From: Flavobacterium zepuense
Lineage (GTDB): Bacteria; Bacteroidota; Bacteroidia; Flavobacteriales; Flavobacteriaceae
NCBI RefSeq assembly: GCF_007097145.1
Contig: NZ_VJVZ01000001.1
Location: forward strand, 62,001-126,000
Reading direction: 5' to 3'
DNA length: 64,000 nt
A program made the translations under genes and the position numbers. Under the pieces are notes generated by a model. The model was not told the DNA's origin. It worked only from the letters and a program-made list of their open reading frames with translations, and did no database searches. Positions 1 through 8,457 of the stretch are shown piece by piece (positions within the stretch are counted from its first letter, which is position 1; each line of letters starts with the position of its first letter).

Positions 1-168
1 TTTAGGGGTTATCCCTGGTATGCTTTCCTGTATATCAGTAAACCGGTCATTGCCGACGCCCACTGAAATGATAATAGGTAGCTTCCATTTACCATTTATT
101 ACGTCAAGTGCATCCCTTACCGGCTTTATTGTATTTAAGCAATCGCAGTGTGTTTTTTTCTGAGCCAT
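1..168 (-). CDS. HxlR-family transcriptional regulator (N-terminal part, cut by window edge)
   Basis: Reading leftward from an ATG at 166-168 gives 56 codons open to the window edge. The peptide begins MAQKKTHCDCL and continues with LDVINGKWKLPII. An early Cys followed by a GKWK-type first helix is the hallmark of HxlR winged-helix regulators, which often sense electrophiles or oxidants through that Cys. The C-terminal half is outside the window. It is divergent from the NAD(P)-binding oxidoreductase at 380, which is therefore its most likely target; the 211-bp gap between them would hold both promoters. Confidence 0.8.
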   Translation of the reverse strand, partial: MAQKKTHCDCLNTIKPVRDALDVINGKWKLPIIISVGVGNDRFTDIQESIPGITPK

Positions 169-379
169 AGAATCCTTTAATTAAAATTACACTTTCCTTT
201 GGGAAAGGACTATACAAAGGAAAGCAAAATATAGGTAGCTTTGCAATAACGCTAAATTTAATCAGACTTAAAAAAATCGGAAGGCAGGTTGCAGGTTTGA
301 TCTGCGGGCTAACATCCAGAGAAGCATCACCACGGTAGCAAATAAACGAGTAACCAATTTGACATTAAATATTAAATAA

Positions 380-1135
380 ATGAAAATAGGAATAATTGGA
401 ACAGGTGCCATTGGAGGTACCATCGCTAAAAAAATGGTTTTGGCGGGACATCAGGTTTCAGTAAGCAATTCGGGGGATTTTAAAAAATTAGAAGACCGCG
501 CTGACGAATTAGGAGCTTCGCCTAAGATGTTAGAGGACCTTGTTAGAGATGTAGAGATTATTATAATTTCCGTACCGACCATTGCGATTCCGAGCCTGGC
601 TAAAACGCTATTCGATAAAGTATCGCAGGAAACTATCGTGGTTGATACTTCTAACTATTATCCGTTTCGTGATGCCGATATTGAAGAAATCAAATATGGT
701 AAAGCAGAAAGTGTCTGGCTGTCTGAGCAAATAGGCTGCCCTGTTATCAAAGCTTTTAATATGTTATTGGCAGAAACACTGGTATCCGGGGGCAAACCCA
801 ATGGCGCACCAACGCGTATAGCGATGGCCATATCAGGCGATGATGCTAAAGCCAAAGAAATTATATCTGGGCTCGTAGATGAAGCAGGATTCGATGTTGT
901 TGACGCTGGTGATCTGGAAAGTTCATGGAGGCACCAGCCTGGAACGCCTGCTTATTGCACAGAATTAAATGCAACGGAGCTGAAACAGGCCCTCAAAGAT
1001 GGTGACAGGGAAGCTGCACCTCAGATCAGGGATTCTGTTATCAAAATTTTCATGGAACGTACTAGTCAACCCTCGCATGAGGAAACAATAGAAATCAATC
1101 GATCGTTATTTCCTAAAAATCCCAAAACCGCATAA
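380..1135 (+). CDS. NAD(P)-binding F420-reductase-like oxidoreductase
   Basis: 251 residues. The N-terminus, MKIGIIGTGAIGGTIAKKM, is a Rossmann GxGxxG dinucleotide fold, followed by the IIISVPT segment typical of the NADPH-dependent F420 reductase / ketopantoate-reductase-like family. A middle segment GCPVIKAFNMLLAETL matches the conserved KAFN stretch of F420:NADP reductase homologues. Bacteroidota generally do not make F420, so the true partner is unknown; such homologues probably reduce small carbonyls. The gene is divergent from the HxlR gene at 1-168 and followed by an AraC regulator. Family assignment is firm, substrate unknown. Confidence 0.8.
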   Translation: MKIGIIGTGAIGGTIAKKMVLAGHQVSVSNSGDFKKLEDRADELGASPKMLEDLVRDVEIIIISVPTIAIPSLAKTLFDKVSQETIVVDTSNYYPFRDADIEEIKYGKAESVWLSEQIGCPVIKAFNMLLAETLVSGGKPNGAPTRIAMAISGDDAKAKEIISGLVDEAGFDVVDAGDLESSWRHQPGTPAYCTELNATELKQALKDGDREAAPQIRDSVIKIFMERTSQPSHEETIEINRSLFPKNPKTA

Positions 1136-1202
1136 TAGAGCCAGATATAGACGCTGTCATGATACAAATAAGTGGTAAATTTGGATAGTATATAGTAGAG
1201 CA

Positions 1203-2081
1203 TTGAAATCAGACATCATAAATCACCAATTTAAGGACGACCTGCCTTTAGGACTTGAGGTTGTTTCGTTGGTTGATCTGTATGCCCGCAGCCGCGATTT
1301 ACTCACTCAGCCGCACCGTACAGCCTTTTACCATATCATATGGTTCAAAACCGGAAACCTGACGCACATGGTGGACTTTCAACCTTTCCCAATCGAGGAA
1401 GACACCATTCTCTTTCTTAAAAAAGACATTGTCCAGGTTTATGATCGTTCGCCGTATATCGAGGGAAAAGCCATATTGTTTACCGATACTTTCTTCTGTA
1501 GAACCGAGGCCGACGTCCGCTTCTTAAAAGAGACGATTCTATTTAACGACCTGTTTACGATCTCGGCTATACGTTTACCAAGTCCTTGTGTTTTTCCAGT
1601 GCTCTTAGATCTGATGGAAACCGAGGTTTCCCATCCGTCGGATCATTACCAGGCAGATGTACTGAGGGGTTACCTGCACAACTTTTTGCTCCATGCGGAA
1701 AGAGAAAGACGTAAACAAGGTTATAAAGAAGTCAGGAAAGGTGCAGACCTGGACTATGTACTACTTTTCAATGACCTGATTGAATCGGAATACAAAACTC
1801 ACAAACAGGTTCGTCATTTTGCTTCCAATCTAAGTGTTACTGAAAAACGACTGAACCAAGCTACATCTAAAGTGCTGGGGAAAACGGCCAAGCAGATGAT
1901 CGACGACCGTATCCTGCTGGAAGCCAAAAGAATGCTGGCACATACGCATGACACGATCAAAGAGGTCGGGTACGCGCTTGGCTTTGAGGAACCTACCAAT
2001 TTTATTAAATATTTCCGGAAGCATAACGGCTCTACGCCAGTAGAATTCCGTGAAAAGCTAACTGCTCAAACATCTGCCTAA
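1203..2081 (+). CDS. AraC-family transcriptional regulator
   Basis: 292 residues: an N-terminal cupin-like sensor half (about 1-180) and a C-terminal AraC double helix-turn-helix (about 190-288). The second HTH reads TIKEVGYALGFEEPTNFIKYFRKHNGSTP, the signature of the family. The listed start is TTG at 1203; no good upstream ATG is in frame, so the start is uncertain. It lies 67 bp after the F420-reductase-like gene and 80 bp before the SnoaL-type genes, and probably controls one of these neighbours. Ligand unknown. Confidence 0.85.
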   Translation: MKSDIINHQFKDDLPLGLEVVSLVDLYARSRDLLTQPHRTAFYHIIWFKTGNLTHMVDFQPFPIEEDTILFLKKDIVQVYDRSPYIEGKAILFTDTFFCRTEADVRFLKETILFNDLFTISAIRLPSPCVFPVLLDLMETEVSHPSDHYQADVLRGYLHNFLLHAERERRKQGYKEVRKGADLDYVLLFNDLIESEYKTHKQVRHFASNLSVTEKRLNQATSKVLGKTAKQMIDDRILLEAKRMLAHTHDTIKEVGYALGFEEPTNFIKYFRKHNGSTPVEFREKLTAQTSA

Positions 2082-2161
2082 AAGTATCATCTAACGGCGC
2101 TTTTCTACCTTTTTACACGGGCTTTTGCATGCCATCTTTGTATTATCAAAATATCATAGAA

Positions 2162-3028
2162 ATGAAGCATTTGAAGCATACCCTATTTATGTTATCGACA
2201 GTACTAACCCTCCAGTATGGTGCTGCTCAGGAAAAAGTAAAAACAAAAAAAGCGGAAAAGATGAACTACAAACAAGAAACAGTAGATTTACTAAAAGCCA
2301 TTGAAACAGGTGCAGCAGCGCCAGTTGCAATTATTAATGCCAACAGCTATAAGCAGCACAACCTGGCAATTGCAGACGGACTGGCAGGCTTCGGCGCTGC
2401 TTTGCAGGCCTTACCCGCAGGCTCAGCAAAAGTGCAAACGATCCGCGTCTTCCAGGACGGCAATTATGTTTTTGCCCACACGGATTATAACTTTTTTGGC
2501 CCAAAAATCGGATTTGACATTTTCCGCTATGAGAACGGCAAAGTCGTGGAGCACTGGGATAACCTTCAGGAAAAACCTGAGTCAACCAATCCAAGCGGCC
2601 ATACTATGATTGATGGTACAACCCAAGTAACTGACCTGGATAAAACTGCAAGTAATAAAGTATTGGTCAGAAATTTCGTGGATGACATTTTGGTCAATGG
2701 CAAAATGGATAAGCTTACCGGTTATTTCAACGGTGACAACTACATTCAGCATAATCCACTTATTCCAGACCAGCTGTCAGGCCTTGGGAAAGCATTAGGC
2801 GAAATGGCAAAAGCTGGCATTACCATGAAGTATGATACTATCCACCAAGTACTGGGTGAAGGCAATTTTGTCCTCGTTGTAAGTGAAGGGCATCTAGGCG
2901 GTAAACATTCCTCGTTTTATGATCTCTTCCGTGTAGAGAACGGTAAGATTGCCGAACACTGGGATGTGATTGAAACTATTGAACCCCAAGCCGAATGGAA
3001 AAACAACAACGGAAAATTTAATTTTTAA
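2162..3028 (+). CDS. Secreted protein with two SnoaL-like (NTF2-fold) domains
   Basis: The ATG at 2162 is preferred over an upstream start at 2129 because it gives a clean signal peptide (MKHLKHTLFMLSTVLTLQYGAAQ) for export to the periplasm. Two tandem repeats of about 115 residues follow. Each has the SnoaL/polyketide-cyclase pattern Y-x-QHN, then F-D-x-F-R-x-E-NGK and a terminal EHWD (HWDNLQ in the first, HWDVIE in the second). The fold binds small hydrophobic ligands. The gene precedes a broken SnoaL-like gene and resembles the single-domain protein at 5163. Substrate unknown. Confidence 0.8.
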   Translation: MKHLKHTLFMLSTVLTLQYGAAQEKVKTKKAEKMNYKQETVDLLKAIETGAAAPVAIINANSYKQHNLAIADGLAGFGAALQALPAGSAKVQTIRVFQDGNYVFAHTDYNFFGPKIGFDIFRYENGKVVEHWDNLQEKPESTNPSGHTMIDGTTQVTDLDKTASNKVLVRNFVDDILVNGKMDKLTGYFNGDNYIQHNPLIPDQLSGLGKALGEMAKAGITMKYDTIHQVLGEGNFVLVVSEGHLGGKHSSFYDLFRVENGKIAEHWDVIETIEPQAEWKNNNGKFNF

Positions 3029-3033
3029 TCACA

Positions 3034-3386
3034 GTGATTCCCGCATTCAAAAATATAATGGCAGCCATTCTCGTAATGGCTGCCTTATCTGGTTATAGCC
3101 AGGCTAAGACCGTAGATCAAAGCTCCCTATTAAGCGACACGACTGAAATTCACCAGTTGGTACGCTCATACTGCCAGTCGATTGATCTTGCTGATACTAC
3201 GCTGGCCAGAGGTATCTGGTCAGCACGTGAAAGTATTACCTTTATTCACCCCGAGGGCATGAGCATGGCTGGAAGCAGATCAAAACCAATTTCTATGGAA
3301 CGACTAGGGATTCCATGTTAAGCAAGCGCAACCTGCATACAGTATCGCTCAGTATCCATCCCTTGACTCCCGATGGTGTAACTTAA
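3034..3386 (+). pseudogene. Frameshifted, truncated secreted SnoaL-like protein
   Basis: The first frame starts with a signal peptide (FKNIMAAILVMAALSGYSQA) and an NTF2-like start (EIHQLVRSYCQSIDLADTTLARGIW), then loses the family pattern near 3250 and stops at 3321. From about 3250 the third-position frame (ending TAA at 3384-3386) continues the expected protein: GHEHGWKQIKTNFYGTT then LSKRNLHTVSLSIHP. One C is missing from a C run at about 3247-3250. Even after correction the protein stops about 40 residues short, so the gene is both frameshifted and truncated. It follows the two-domain SnoaL gene by 5 bp. Confidence 0.75.
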
Positions 3387-3391
3387 TATTG

Positions 3392-3517
3392 TTAAGCAAC
3401 GAGTTGGGCCAGTCTATCCAAGTCCTCGGCAAAAAGGTTCGACATTTGTCCCGTTGGGGCTATATAATTGACAAGCTTTAACCTGAGTTCAATTTTAGTG
3501 TAGTGCGATTTCAATCA
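3392..3517 (-). other. Short relic open frame of unknown origin
   Basis: On the minus strand a 41-codon open stretch ends in TAA at 3392-3394 and reads SHYTKIELRLKLVNYIAP, then FAEDLDRLAQLVA. The composition is protein-like, but the frame is closed upstream by TGA and no start or family is recognised. It directly abuts the truncated end of the SnoaL pseudogene, so it may be the tail of another gene joined by a deletion. I cannot name it. Confidence 0.3.
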
Positions 3518-4372
3518 GGATTTCAAGCTGGTATTTATTAAAATTAGCTCCCGCTCAAGATCGTCTAATGATAATTTACCCCGCGCGAAGCTAATCTCTA
3601 ATTGGGCTATTTTCTCGGTTGGTGTGAGCGGCCTGTCCTGAATTATAGTTACCAACTCATTTTCATTATCGGGTGGCATAATGACGGTTTGCTTTTTATT
3701 GAATGCTTCAAAATACCGGATGCCAAATTTTCGTTGCGACACAGCGTTAAAATGAAGGCCATCTCCGTTAGCTGCCAGTCCTGTTGCAGTTACAAAATAA
3801 CAATTGGCCCTGGTTTTAGCAAATTTCTGAAGCGCCTGATTGACCTCCTTAAATTCTGTAAAATAGTTACCGTATCGGCCACTACTTAAAAAGTCACCCA
3901 GACCGCCTGTTATAAAAGGAACTTCAGGTACATTTAACTCATGACGAAAGGCATCAACAATAACATCCAATTTATCATAATACTCAGCAGAACGCCCGGC
4001 AAAACTATCATTTTCACCCTGATGCCATAAAATTCCGCTTAATGTGCTGATTTGCTTGGCTGCCTTTGCTTGGAACACAGCATTTTCGAAAAGAGCGCCG
4101 CCAACTTTCCAGTCGTCAAGGCTCGACCCCCCATCAGCACATGGGATAAGACCAATTTGCTCATTCTCATTATTTAATCTCCAACATCCTGCAAAAGACG
4201 CAGCAAGCCCGATACCCGCTGTCGATCGGTCAAAATTTATGGGTTCTGTCATTGTCTGCCAGCGTCCGTTTACAAGCATTTTAATTTGCTCATCGTAAAT
4301 CTGTTTAACATCCTCAAGGTACCCGCGACCCGCCATATTAGACTGACCGATCATTAAGAAGGAATTTATCAT
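3515..4372 (-). CDS. SGNH-type carbohydrate esterase (sialate O-acetylesterase / CE6-like)
   Basis: 285 residues. The nucleophile block GQSNMAGRG (residues 8-16), a central GILWHQGENDS block and a terminal DGLHFN block supply the Ser, Gly/Asn and Asp-His elements of the SGNH/DUF303 acetylesterase fold (carbohydrate esterase family 6 type). No signal peptide is visible, so it is probably cytoplasmic. A C-terminal extension of about 40 residues after the esterase fold (TPTEKIAQLEISFARGKLSLDDLERE) is helical and not part of the usual domain. Expected to remove acetyl groups from sugars or xylan; substrate unproven. It lies 17 bp downstream of a TetR gene on the same strand. Confidence 0.8.
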   Translation of the reverse strand: MINSFLMIGQSNMAGRGYLEDVKQIYDEQIKMLVNGRWQTMTEPINFDRSTAGIGLAASFAGCWRLNNENEQIGLIPCADGGSSLDDWKVGGALFENAVFQAKAAKQISTLSGILWHQGENDSFAGRSAEYYDKLDVIVDAFRHELNVPEVPFITGGLGDFLSSGRYGNYFTEFKEVNQALQKFAKTRANCYFVTATGLAANGDGLHFNAVSQRKFGIRYFEAFNKKQTVIMPPDNENELVTIIQDRPLTPTEKIAQLEISFARGKLSLDDLERELILINTSLKS

Positions 4373-4389
4373 TTATTTTGTATTTTTTA

Positions 4390-5004
4390 TCAGCTTATTT
4401 TTAATGACTTTATTACCCTGTCAAAAGCTAACCATATAAAGTCTTCATTGATTTCGAACGGGGCGCCGGTTATACTTTGATTCCGCTGGTGAAAACGCAT
4501 TAAGGTATATAACGGGCCAAATGCAATAGACCAGTATACCTCGATAGGCAGGTCAATCATTTCTCCACGTTTCACATTAACGTCTATAAACCGGCCCATA
4601 TTCTGTTTGAAATTTGCCAGAAATCCTGCTGAGTCGTTATTAAACATTTCAAGGAATTGCTGATGGTACGATGAACTGCTTATCTGGTCGAAGAACTGTC
4701 CCAGTCCAGGATTTTCCATCATATAATCAAATCGATTTCTCCATTGTACTCTTAAACCTTCTTCAAGACTTGCTTCCAGATCGAAATTCTTATTCATTGC
4801 TACTTCCATTTTCGCACCTTCCTCGAGCACAATTTTCACAATCAGGTCGTCCTTGTCTTTATAATATACGTATGGTGTACCCACAGATACACCACAGGCT
4901 TTCGCCAGTTTATTGATTGTGAAGCCTTCCAAACCATCTTTGACAATAATTTCTATGGCTTTCTGCCTTACTAACTGCTCCTTATTAACGTCTCTTGTCC
5001 TCAT
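4390..5004 (-). CDS. TetR/AcrR-family transcriptional regulator
   Basis: 204 residues. The N-terminal HTH (IEIIVKDGLEGFTINKLAKACGVSVGTPYVYYKDKDDLI) is the classic TetR DNA-binding domain; the remainder is the helical ligand-binding and dimer domain. It is cotranscribed with the esterase downstream and divergent from the SnoaL-like gene at 5163, with a 158-bp intergenic region rich in A and T between them. It most likely represses the SnoaL/VOC pair or itself. Inducer unknown. Confidence 0.85.
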   Translation of the reverse strand: MRTRDVNKEQLVRQKAIEIIVKDGLEGFTINKLAKACGVSVGTPYVYYKDKDDLIVKIVLEEGAKMEVAMNKNFDLEASLEEGLRVQWRNRFDYMMENPGLGQFFDQISSSSYHQQFLEMFNNDSAGFLANFKQNMGRFIDVNVKRGEMIDLPIEVYWSIAFGPLYTLMRFHQRNQSITGAPFEINEDFIWLAFDRVIKSLKIS

Positions 5005-5162
5005 ACTAAATAATCACTCAAAATTAAATGAATAATCATTTAATAATAAAATTAATTTTGTTATTTTTAATTTGAATTTCAGCATAAAGTTAAAGAGAGG
5101 TGTGTAGAATGTAAACCCTTAAAAATCTATCACTAAATACACGTAGAACTCACGTTTAAAAT

Positions 5163-5546
5163 ATGGCCCACACAGAAAAAAACAAACTTACTGCGGTTGC
5201 ATTTTATGAACTTATGTTCAATGATTGCCGTCCGGCAGAAGCAATTGCATTATATGCGGGTGACACCTACATCCAGCATAATCCGCATGTTGCTGACGGA
5301 AAAGATGGCTTCATTGCTTACTTCGAGCGGATGGCAGTTGACTATCCCGGGAAACATGTTACAATTAAACGTGTTATCGCAGAAGATAATTTAGTGGTAC
5401 TTCACTGCTTTCAACACTGGCCTGATGACTCTGACTATGCTGGAATAGATATATTCCGTTTTGATGCTGAAGGTAAGATCGTAGAACATTGGGATGTCCT
5501 GCAAGTTATTGAGCAGCAGTCACAAAATGATAACGGGTTATTTTAG
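5163..5546 (+). CDS. SnoaL-like polyketide-cyclase family protein
   Basis: 127 residues, a single cytoplasmic NTF2-fold domain with [15 protein letters not shown], a [19 protein letters not shown] block and no signal peptide. It is closely similar in layout to each half of the protein at 2162 (same QHN and EHWD landmarks). Bacterial SnoaL-like proteins of this type are usually uncharacterised lyases or isomerases. It is divergent from the TetR gene at 4390-5004 and is followed by a VOC protein, so TetR control is likely. Confidence 0.8.
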   Translation: MAHTEKNKLTAVAFYELMFNDCRPAEAIALYAGDTYIQHNPHVADGKDGFIAYFERMAVDYPGKHVTIKRVIAEDNLVVLHCFQHWPDDSDYAGIDIFRFDAEGKIVEHWDVLQVIEQQSQNDNGLF

Positions 5547-5636
5547 TATAGACAGCCTTGCTCTGTTTATTCTATGGTTTCGGATACAGGGATACTACTC
5601 ACTTCAATATTTTTCAATCGAATACAATATTTAATT

Positions 5637-6179
5637 ATGGAGAATCAAAAAACCACCGCCATTTCAGGTATAGACCACATTGGGATTAATGTCCCTGATA
5701 TAGATACAGCAACCGTTTTCCTTCAGCACGCGTTTGAGGCAGAAGTAATATATGAATCGTATAGTAAAGAACAACCGCCTTTAGAGGTGGAAGGCATAGA
5801 AGCAACTACCTTAAACTTGGCATCACATGCGAAACTTCATTCCTGTCGAATGATTAAAATAGGCAATGGGATTAACATAGAATTGTTTGAAATTCATGTC
5901 AATGGCCAAAGAGAATCCGTAAAATCCAGCGACTTGGGATTGCAGCATTTTGCGGTTTATACAGACAATATTTTAGTATCGCTTGAAAAGTTTGCAACAG
6001 CAGGTGGAAAAGTTTTATCTGAACCAAAACCTCTTTTATTTCCTTTGGAAACTGGAGAAACCAATTTGTTCTGCTATGGTATAACACCTTGGGGAAGTTG
6101 TGTTGAGTTTATTACCTATCCCGACGGAATGCCTTATGAAGCGCAAACTAAAGTGCGGAGGTGGAAAGGAGGTAAATAG
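5637..6179 (+). CDS. VOC-family (glyoxalase/dioxygenase-fold) protein
   Basis: The ATG at 5637 (MENQKTTAISGIDHIGINVPDID) is preferred to one at 5574, whose extra 21 residues do not look like the family. The protein has 180 residues in a two-module betaalphabetabetabeta vicinal-oxygen-chelate fold. Candidate metal ligands are the early His (GIDHIGI), a Glu in the centre (NIELFEI), a His in LGLQHFAVYT and a Glu in GSCVEFITYP near the C-terminus. It could be a glyoxalase-, dioxygenase- or isomerase-like enzyme. It lies 90 bp after the SnoaL-like gene. Confidence 0.75.
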   Translation: MENQKTTAISGIDHIGINVPDIDTATVFLQHAFEAEVIYESYSKEQPPLEVEGIEATTLNLASHAKLHSCRMIKIGNGINIELFEIHVNGQRESVKSSDLGLQHFAVYTDNILVSLEKFATAGGKVLSEPKPLLFPLETGETNLFCYGITPWGSCVEFITYPDGMPYEAQTKVRRWKGGK

Positions 6180-6318
6180 TCTTTATGCGAAGACGTAACG
6201 GTATTCAGAAATAGAAACATTTGCTTATATAAATAATGAAGGGAGCTTACTGGTATAATTAGCATTCTGTATCGTATGGAAAATATTTCTAGTCTGCAAA
6301 GTTTCCTTTTATAGCTAC

Positions 6319-7128
6319 CTAATTCTTTAAATATTCTTTTGGCGCAAAGCCGAATTGCTTCTTAAATGCATATGAAAAATGGGACAAATTCTCAAAGCCC
6401 GCTTCCCGGTATACTTCCACCGGCTTTTGCTTATTTTTCGAAAGTAGATAGTGGGCTAATTTCAGACGCCTCTCAGTCAACCAGCGCTGAGGCGTCATAC
6501 CGTAGATTTTGAAAAAATCACGTTTAAAGGTTGTAAGGCTTCGCCCGGTCAGATAACTGAATTTATCTAAAGGCATATTAAACATAAAATTTTTTTCCAT
6601 ATAATCGGCCAGGTCTATTTTACCGCGTTCTGAGAAATCGGCTAAAAATGTATCGATACTTTTATCAATCGTTCTTAAAATAGTTATGGCCTCATCAGTC
6701 TTTAGCGCCAAAAGCTCTTCGGGCAGCTCTTCGTACAATTCAAAATAAGGTAGTAAAGAAGCAAAATAACTTTCTAAAAGCGGATGCTTATCATAAGCTT
6801 TAACAGTTGGTAGGTATCCTGTAGTTTCGTGAGCCTTATGACGGGAATAATACTCTTTTAAGCGGTCTGTTTTGAGTATAATTAAGACGCACTTATAGGC
6901 TTGGTCATCCTTAGGATACTGGATTATAGTAGAGAGCTGACGGCGTGGAAAAAACATAGTATCCCCAGGGCCAAATACCTGGCTGGTTTCAAATGATACT
7001 ATTTTTACCTCGCCGGAAATAATCCTGACGAAACAATGATCATCCAGCATTACTTCATTTCGTAAATATTTTTCCTCCAGGCAAGCTAATACAACTTCAG
7101 TCGAAGGATTCTGTAATTTGTTTTGCAT
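6319..7128 (-). CDS. AraC-family transcriptional regulator
   Basis: 269 residues with an N-terminal cupin-like half and a C-terminal AraC domain (LTGRSLTTFKRDFFKIYGMTP, then GFENLSHFSYAFKKQFGFAP). It closely resembles the regulator at 31029 in the DNA-binding half (both carry LTGRSL...FKRDF...SRW/QRWL). It is encoded just downstream of, and on the same strand as, the SDR at 7191-8069, a pairing that recurs in this window. A likely role is control of that SDR; the 11-bp inverted repeat at 8115-8156 is a candidate binding site. Confidence 0.85.
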   Translation of the reverse strand: MQNKLQNPSTEVVLACLEEKYLRNEVMLDDHCFVRIISGEVKIVSFETSQVFGPGDTMFFPRRQLSTIIQYPKDDQAYKCVLIILKTDRLKEYYSRHKAHETTGYLPTVKAYDKHPLLESYFASLLPYFELYEELPEELLALKTDEAITILRTIDKSIDTFLADFSERGKIDLADYMEKNFMFNMPLDKFSYLTGRSLTTFKRDFFKIYGMTPQRWLTERRLKLAHYLLSKNKQKPVEVYREAGFENLSHFSYAFKKQFGFAPKEYLKN

Positions 7129-7190
7129 GTATAAATTTACAAAAACGCAGGAAGAGAATAACTAATAGAAGGTTAGTTATTCTCCGGAAA

Positions 7191-8069
7191 TTAATTTTTG
7201 ACCTTTGTAAGATGCTCCATCTGAAAAGCCTCGTACACTTTTTTATTAGCCTCTTCTAACTGCCTGTTTAATGGAGCCACTAGTTCTCCCATAAACATCC
7301 TGTCTACTTCAGTACGTATTGGACGGGTACCGTGGGGAATCTTTATAAGCTGAATGATCGCGTTGGAAAGTAATTCCAGGCTTTGATCGGGATTTGCTTC
7401 AAAAACACTTTCTATGGATGCTAACAAGGTATCAGGCAAATCTTTGATTGTCCCGTAATCAGACGAGCGCTCCTTCTCGCTTGGCTTGAGTAAAGAACCG
7501 ATAAATTGTGTGGGAAATGCTCCCGGTTCAACAATACAGGATTCAATACCCATGTTAGATACTTCTGTCCGGTAACTTTCGGCTAATGCTTCGGCAGCCC
7601 ATTTGGAGGGGCTGTAAGGGCCTTGGAAAGGCACTGAAAGCCTTGCGCTTAAACTTGATATCAGTATCAAAAGTCCATGCTGCTGCTCTTTCATAAAAGG
7701 CAATACGGCGCGGGTCATGCGTTGCACGCCAAATACATTGACATCAAACACTTTCTTCCAATCATCGGCTGTAAAACCTTCCTGGATGCCTCCAGCGCCT
7801 AACCCAGCATTGTTAACAAGGATGTCTATACTACCCATTTGCGCTGCCGCTATGTTTACACCTTGTGTAACGCTGCCATCACTGGTAACATCTATGTCTA
7901 CTATAAATACACCTTTATGCTCTAAGGCATCTGCTGCCATTTTATTTCTGCCTTTTGGATCACGCATAGCGCCTGCTACAATATAATCTTCCTGAAGTAA
8001 CGCTTCTATGATAGCCATCCCAAAACCACCTGCCGCCCCGGTAATCAATACATTTTTTAATTCTTTCAT
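7191..8069 (-). CDS. Short-chain dehydrogenase/reductase (classical SDR)
   Basis: 292 residues. Cofactor motif TGAAGGFG near residue 11, NNAG at about 88, catalytic Ser in LISSLSARLS and the YxxxK motif YSPSK. The longer C-terminus and the GAFPTQF segment match the SDR subgroup also seen at 10356-11219. Probably an NADP-dependent carbonyl or alcohol oxidoreductase with unknown substrate. It has a good Bacteroidota promoter upstream (8096-8122) overlapped by an inverted repeat, so its expression is likely switchable. AraC genes lie on both sides. Confidence 0.9.
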   Translation of the reverse strand: MKELKNVLITGAAGGFGMAIIEALLQEDYIVAGAMRDPKGRNKMAADALEHKGVFIVDIDVTSDGSVTQGVNIAAAQMGSIDILVNNAGLGAGGIQEGFTADDWKKVFDVNVFGVQRMTRAVLPFMKEQQHGLLILISSLSARLSVPFQGPYSPSKWAAEALAESYRTEVSNMGIESCIVEPGAFPTQFIGSLLKPSEKERSSDYGTIKDLPDTLLASIESVFEANPDQSLELLSNAIIQLIKIPHGTRPIRTEVDRMFMGELVAPLNRQLEEANKKVYEAFQMEHLTKVKN

Positions 8070-8095
8070 CTTCCTGTTGTTTCTAAAATCAGGAA

Positions 8096-8122
8096 CAAAT
8101 GTAGGCTACTCGTATTAAACAA
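8096..8122 (-). promoter_or_regulatory. Bacteroidota-type promoter of the SDR at 7191-8069
   Basis: On the minus strand TTG (complement of 8120-8122) is followed after 16 bp by TACATTTG (complement of 8096-8103), matching the phylum consensus TTG, about 17 bp, TAnnTTTG. It sits 27 bp upstream of the ATG at 8069. Confidence 0.6.
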
Positions 8123-8156
8123 AGTTTGTTCAAAAGTCCCAATTAACTTTGTTTAA
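8115..8156. promoter_or_regulatory. Perfect 11-bp inverted repeat over the -33 region (candidate operator)
   Basis: TTAAACAAAGT at 8115-8125 is matched exactly by ACTTTGTTTAA at 8146-8156, separated by 20 bp. The centre-to-centre distance is 31 bp, about three helical turns. The left arm overlaps the -33 element of the SDR promoter. The divergent AraC gene at 8458 or the AraC gene at 6319 is the natural candidate regulator. Confidence 0.5.
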
Positions 8157-8457
8157 ACGTCTGGTAAAATGGACTGCCAATTTTTTTGACCGATAATCTC
8201 ATCGGTATCAAGCTTTAGGATATAGTAAAATATGCTAATGCCAACCAGGATCAATAATAATAAGTCTTACGACACATGCTGATATTGATAAAAATTGTTA
8301 AAAGATTGATAAAAATTGACTTGAATGAATCTCCAAATGTGAAGCTGGATAACTAGTAAAGTAATTATTAAATCAATACTTAATAGCTTTAAATTAGACA
8401 GTCAAAATTATTATGCAGCTAATTTCTTTAGTATATTTGATTTTTACAAATAAATTT

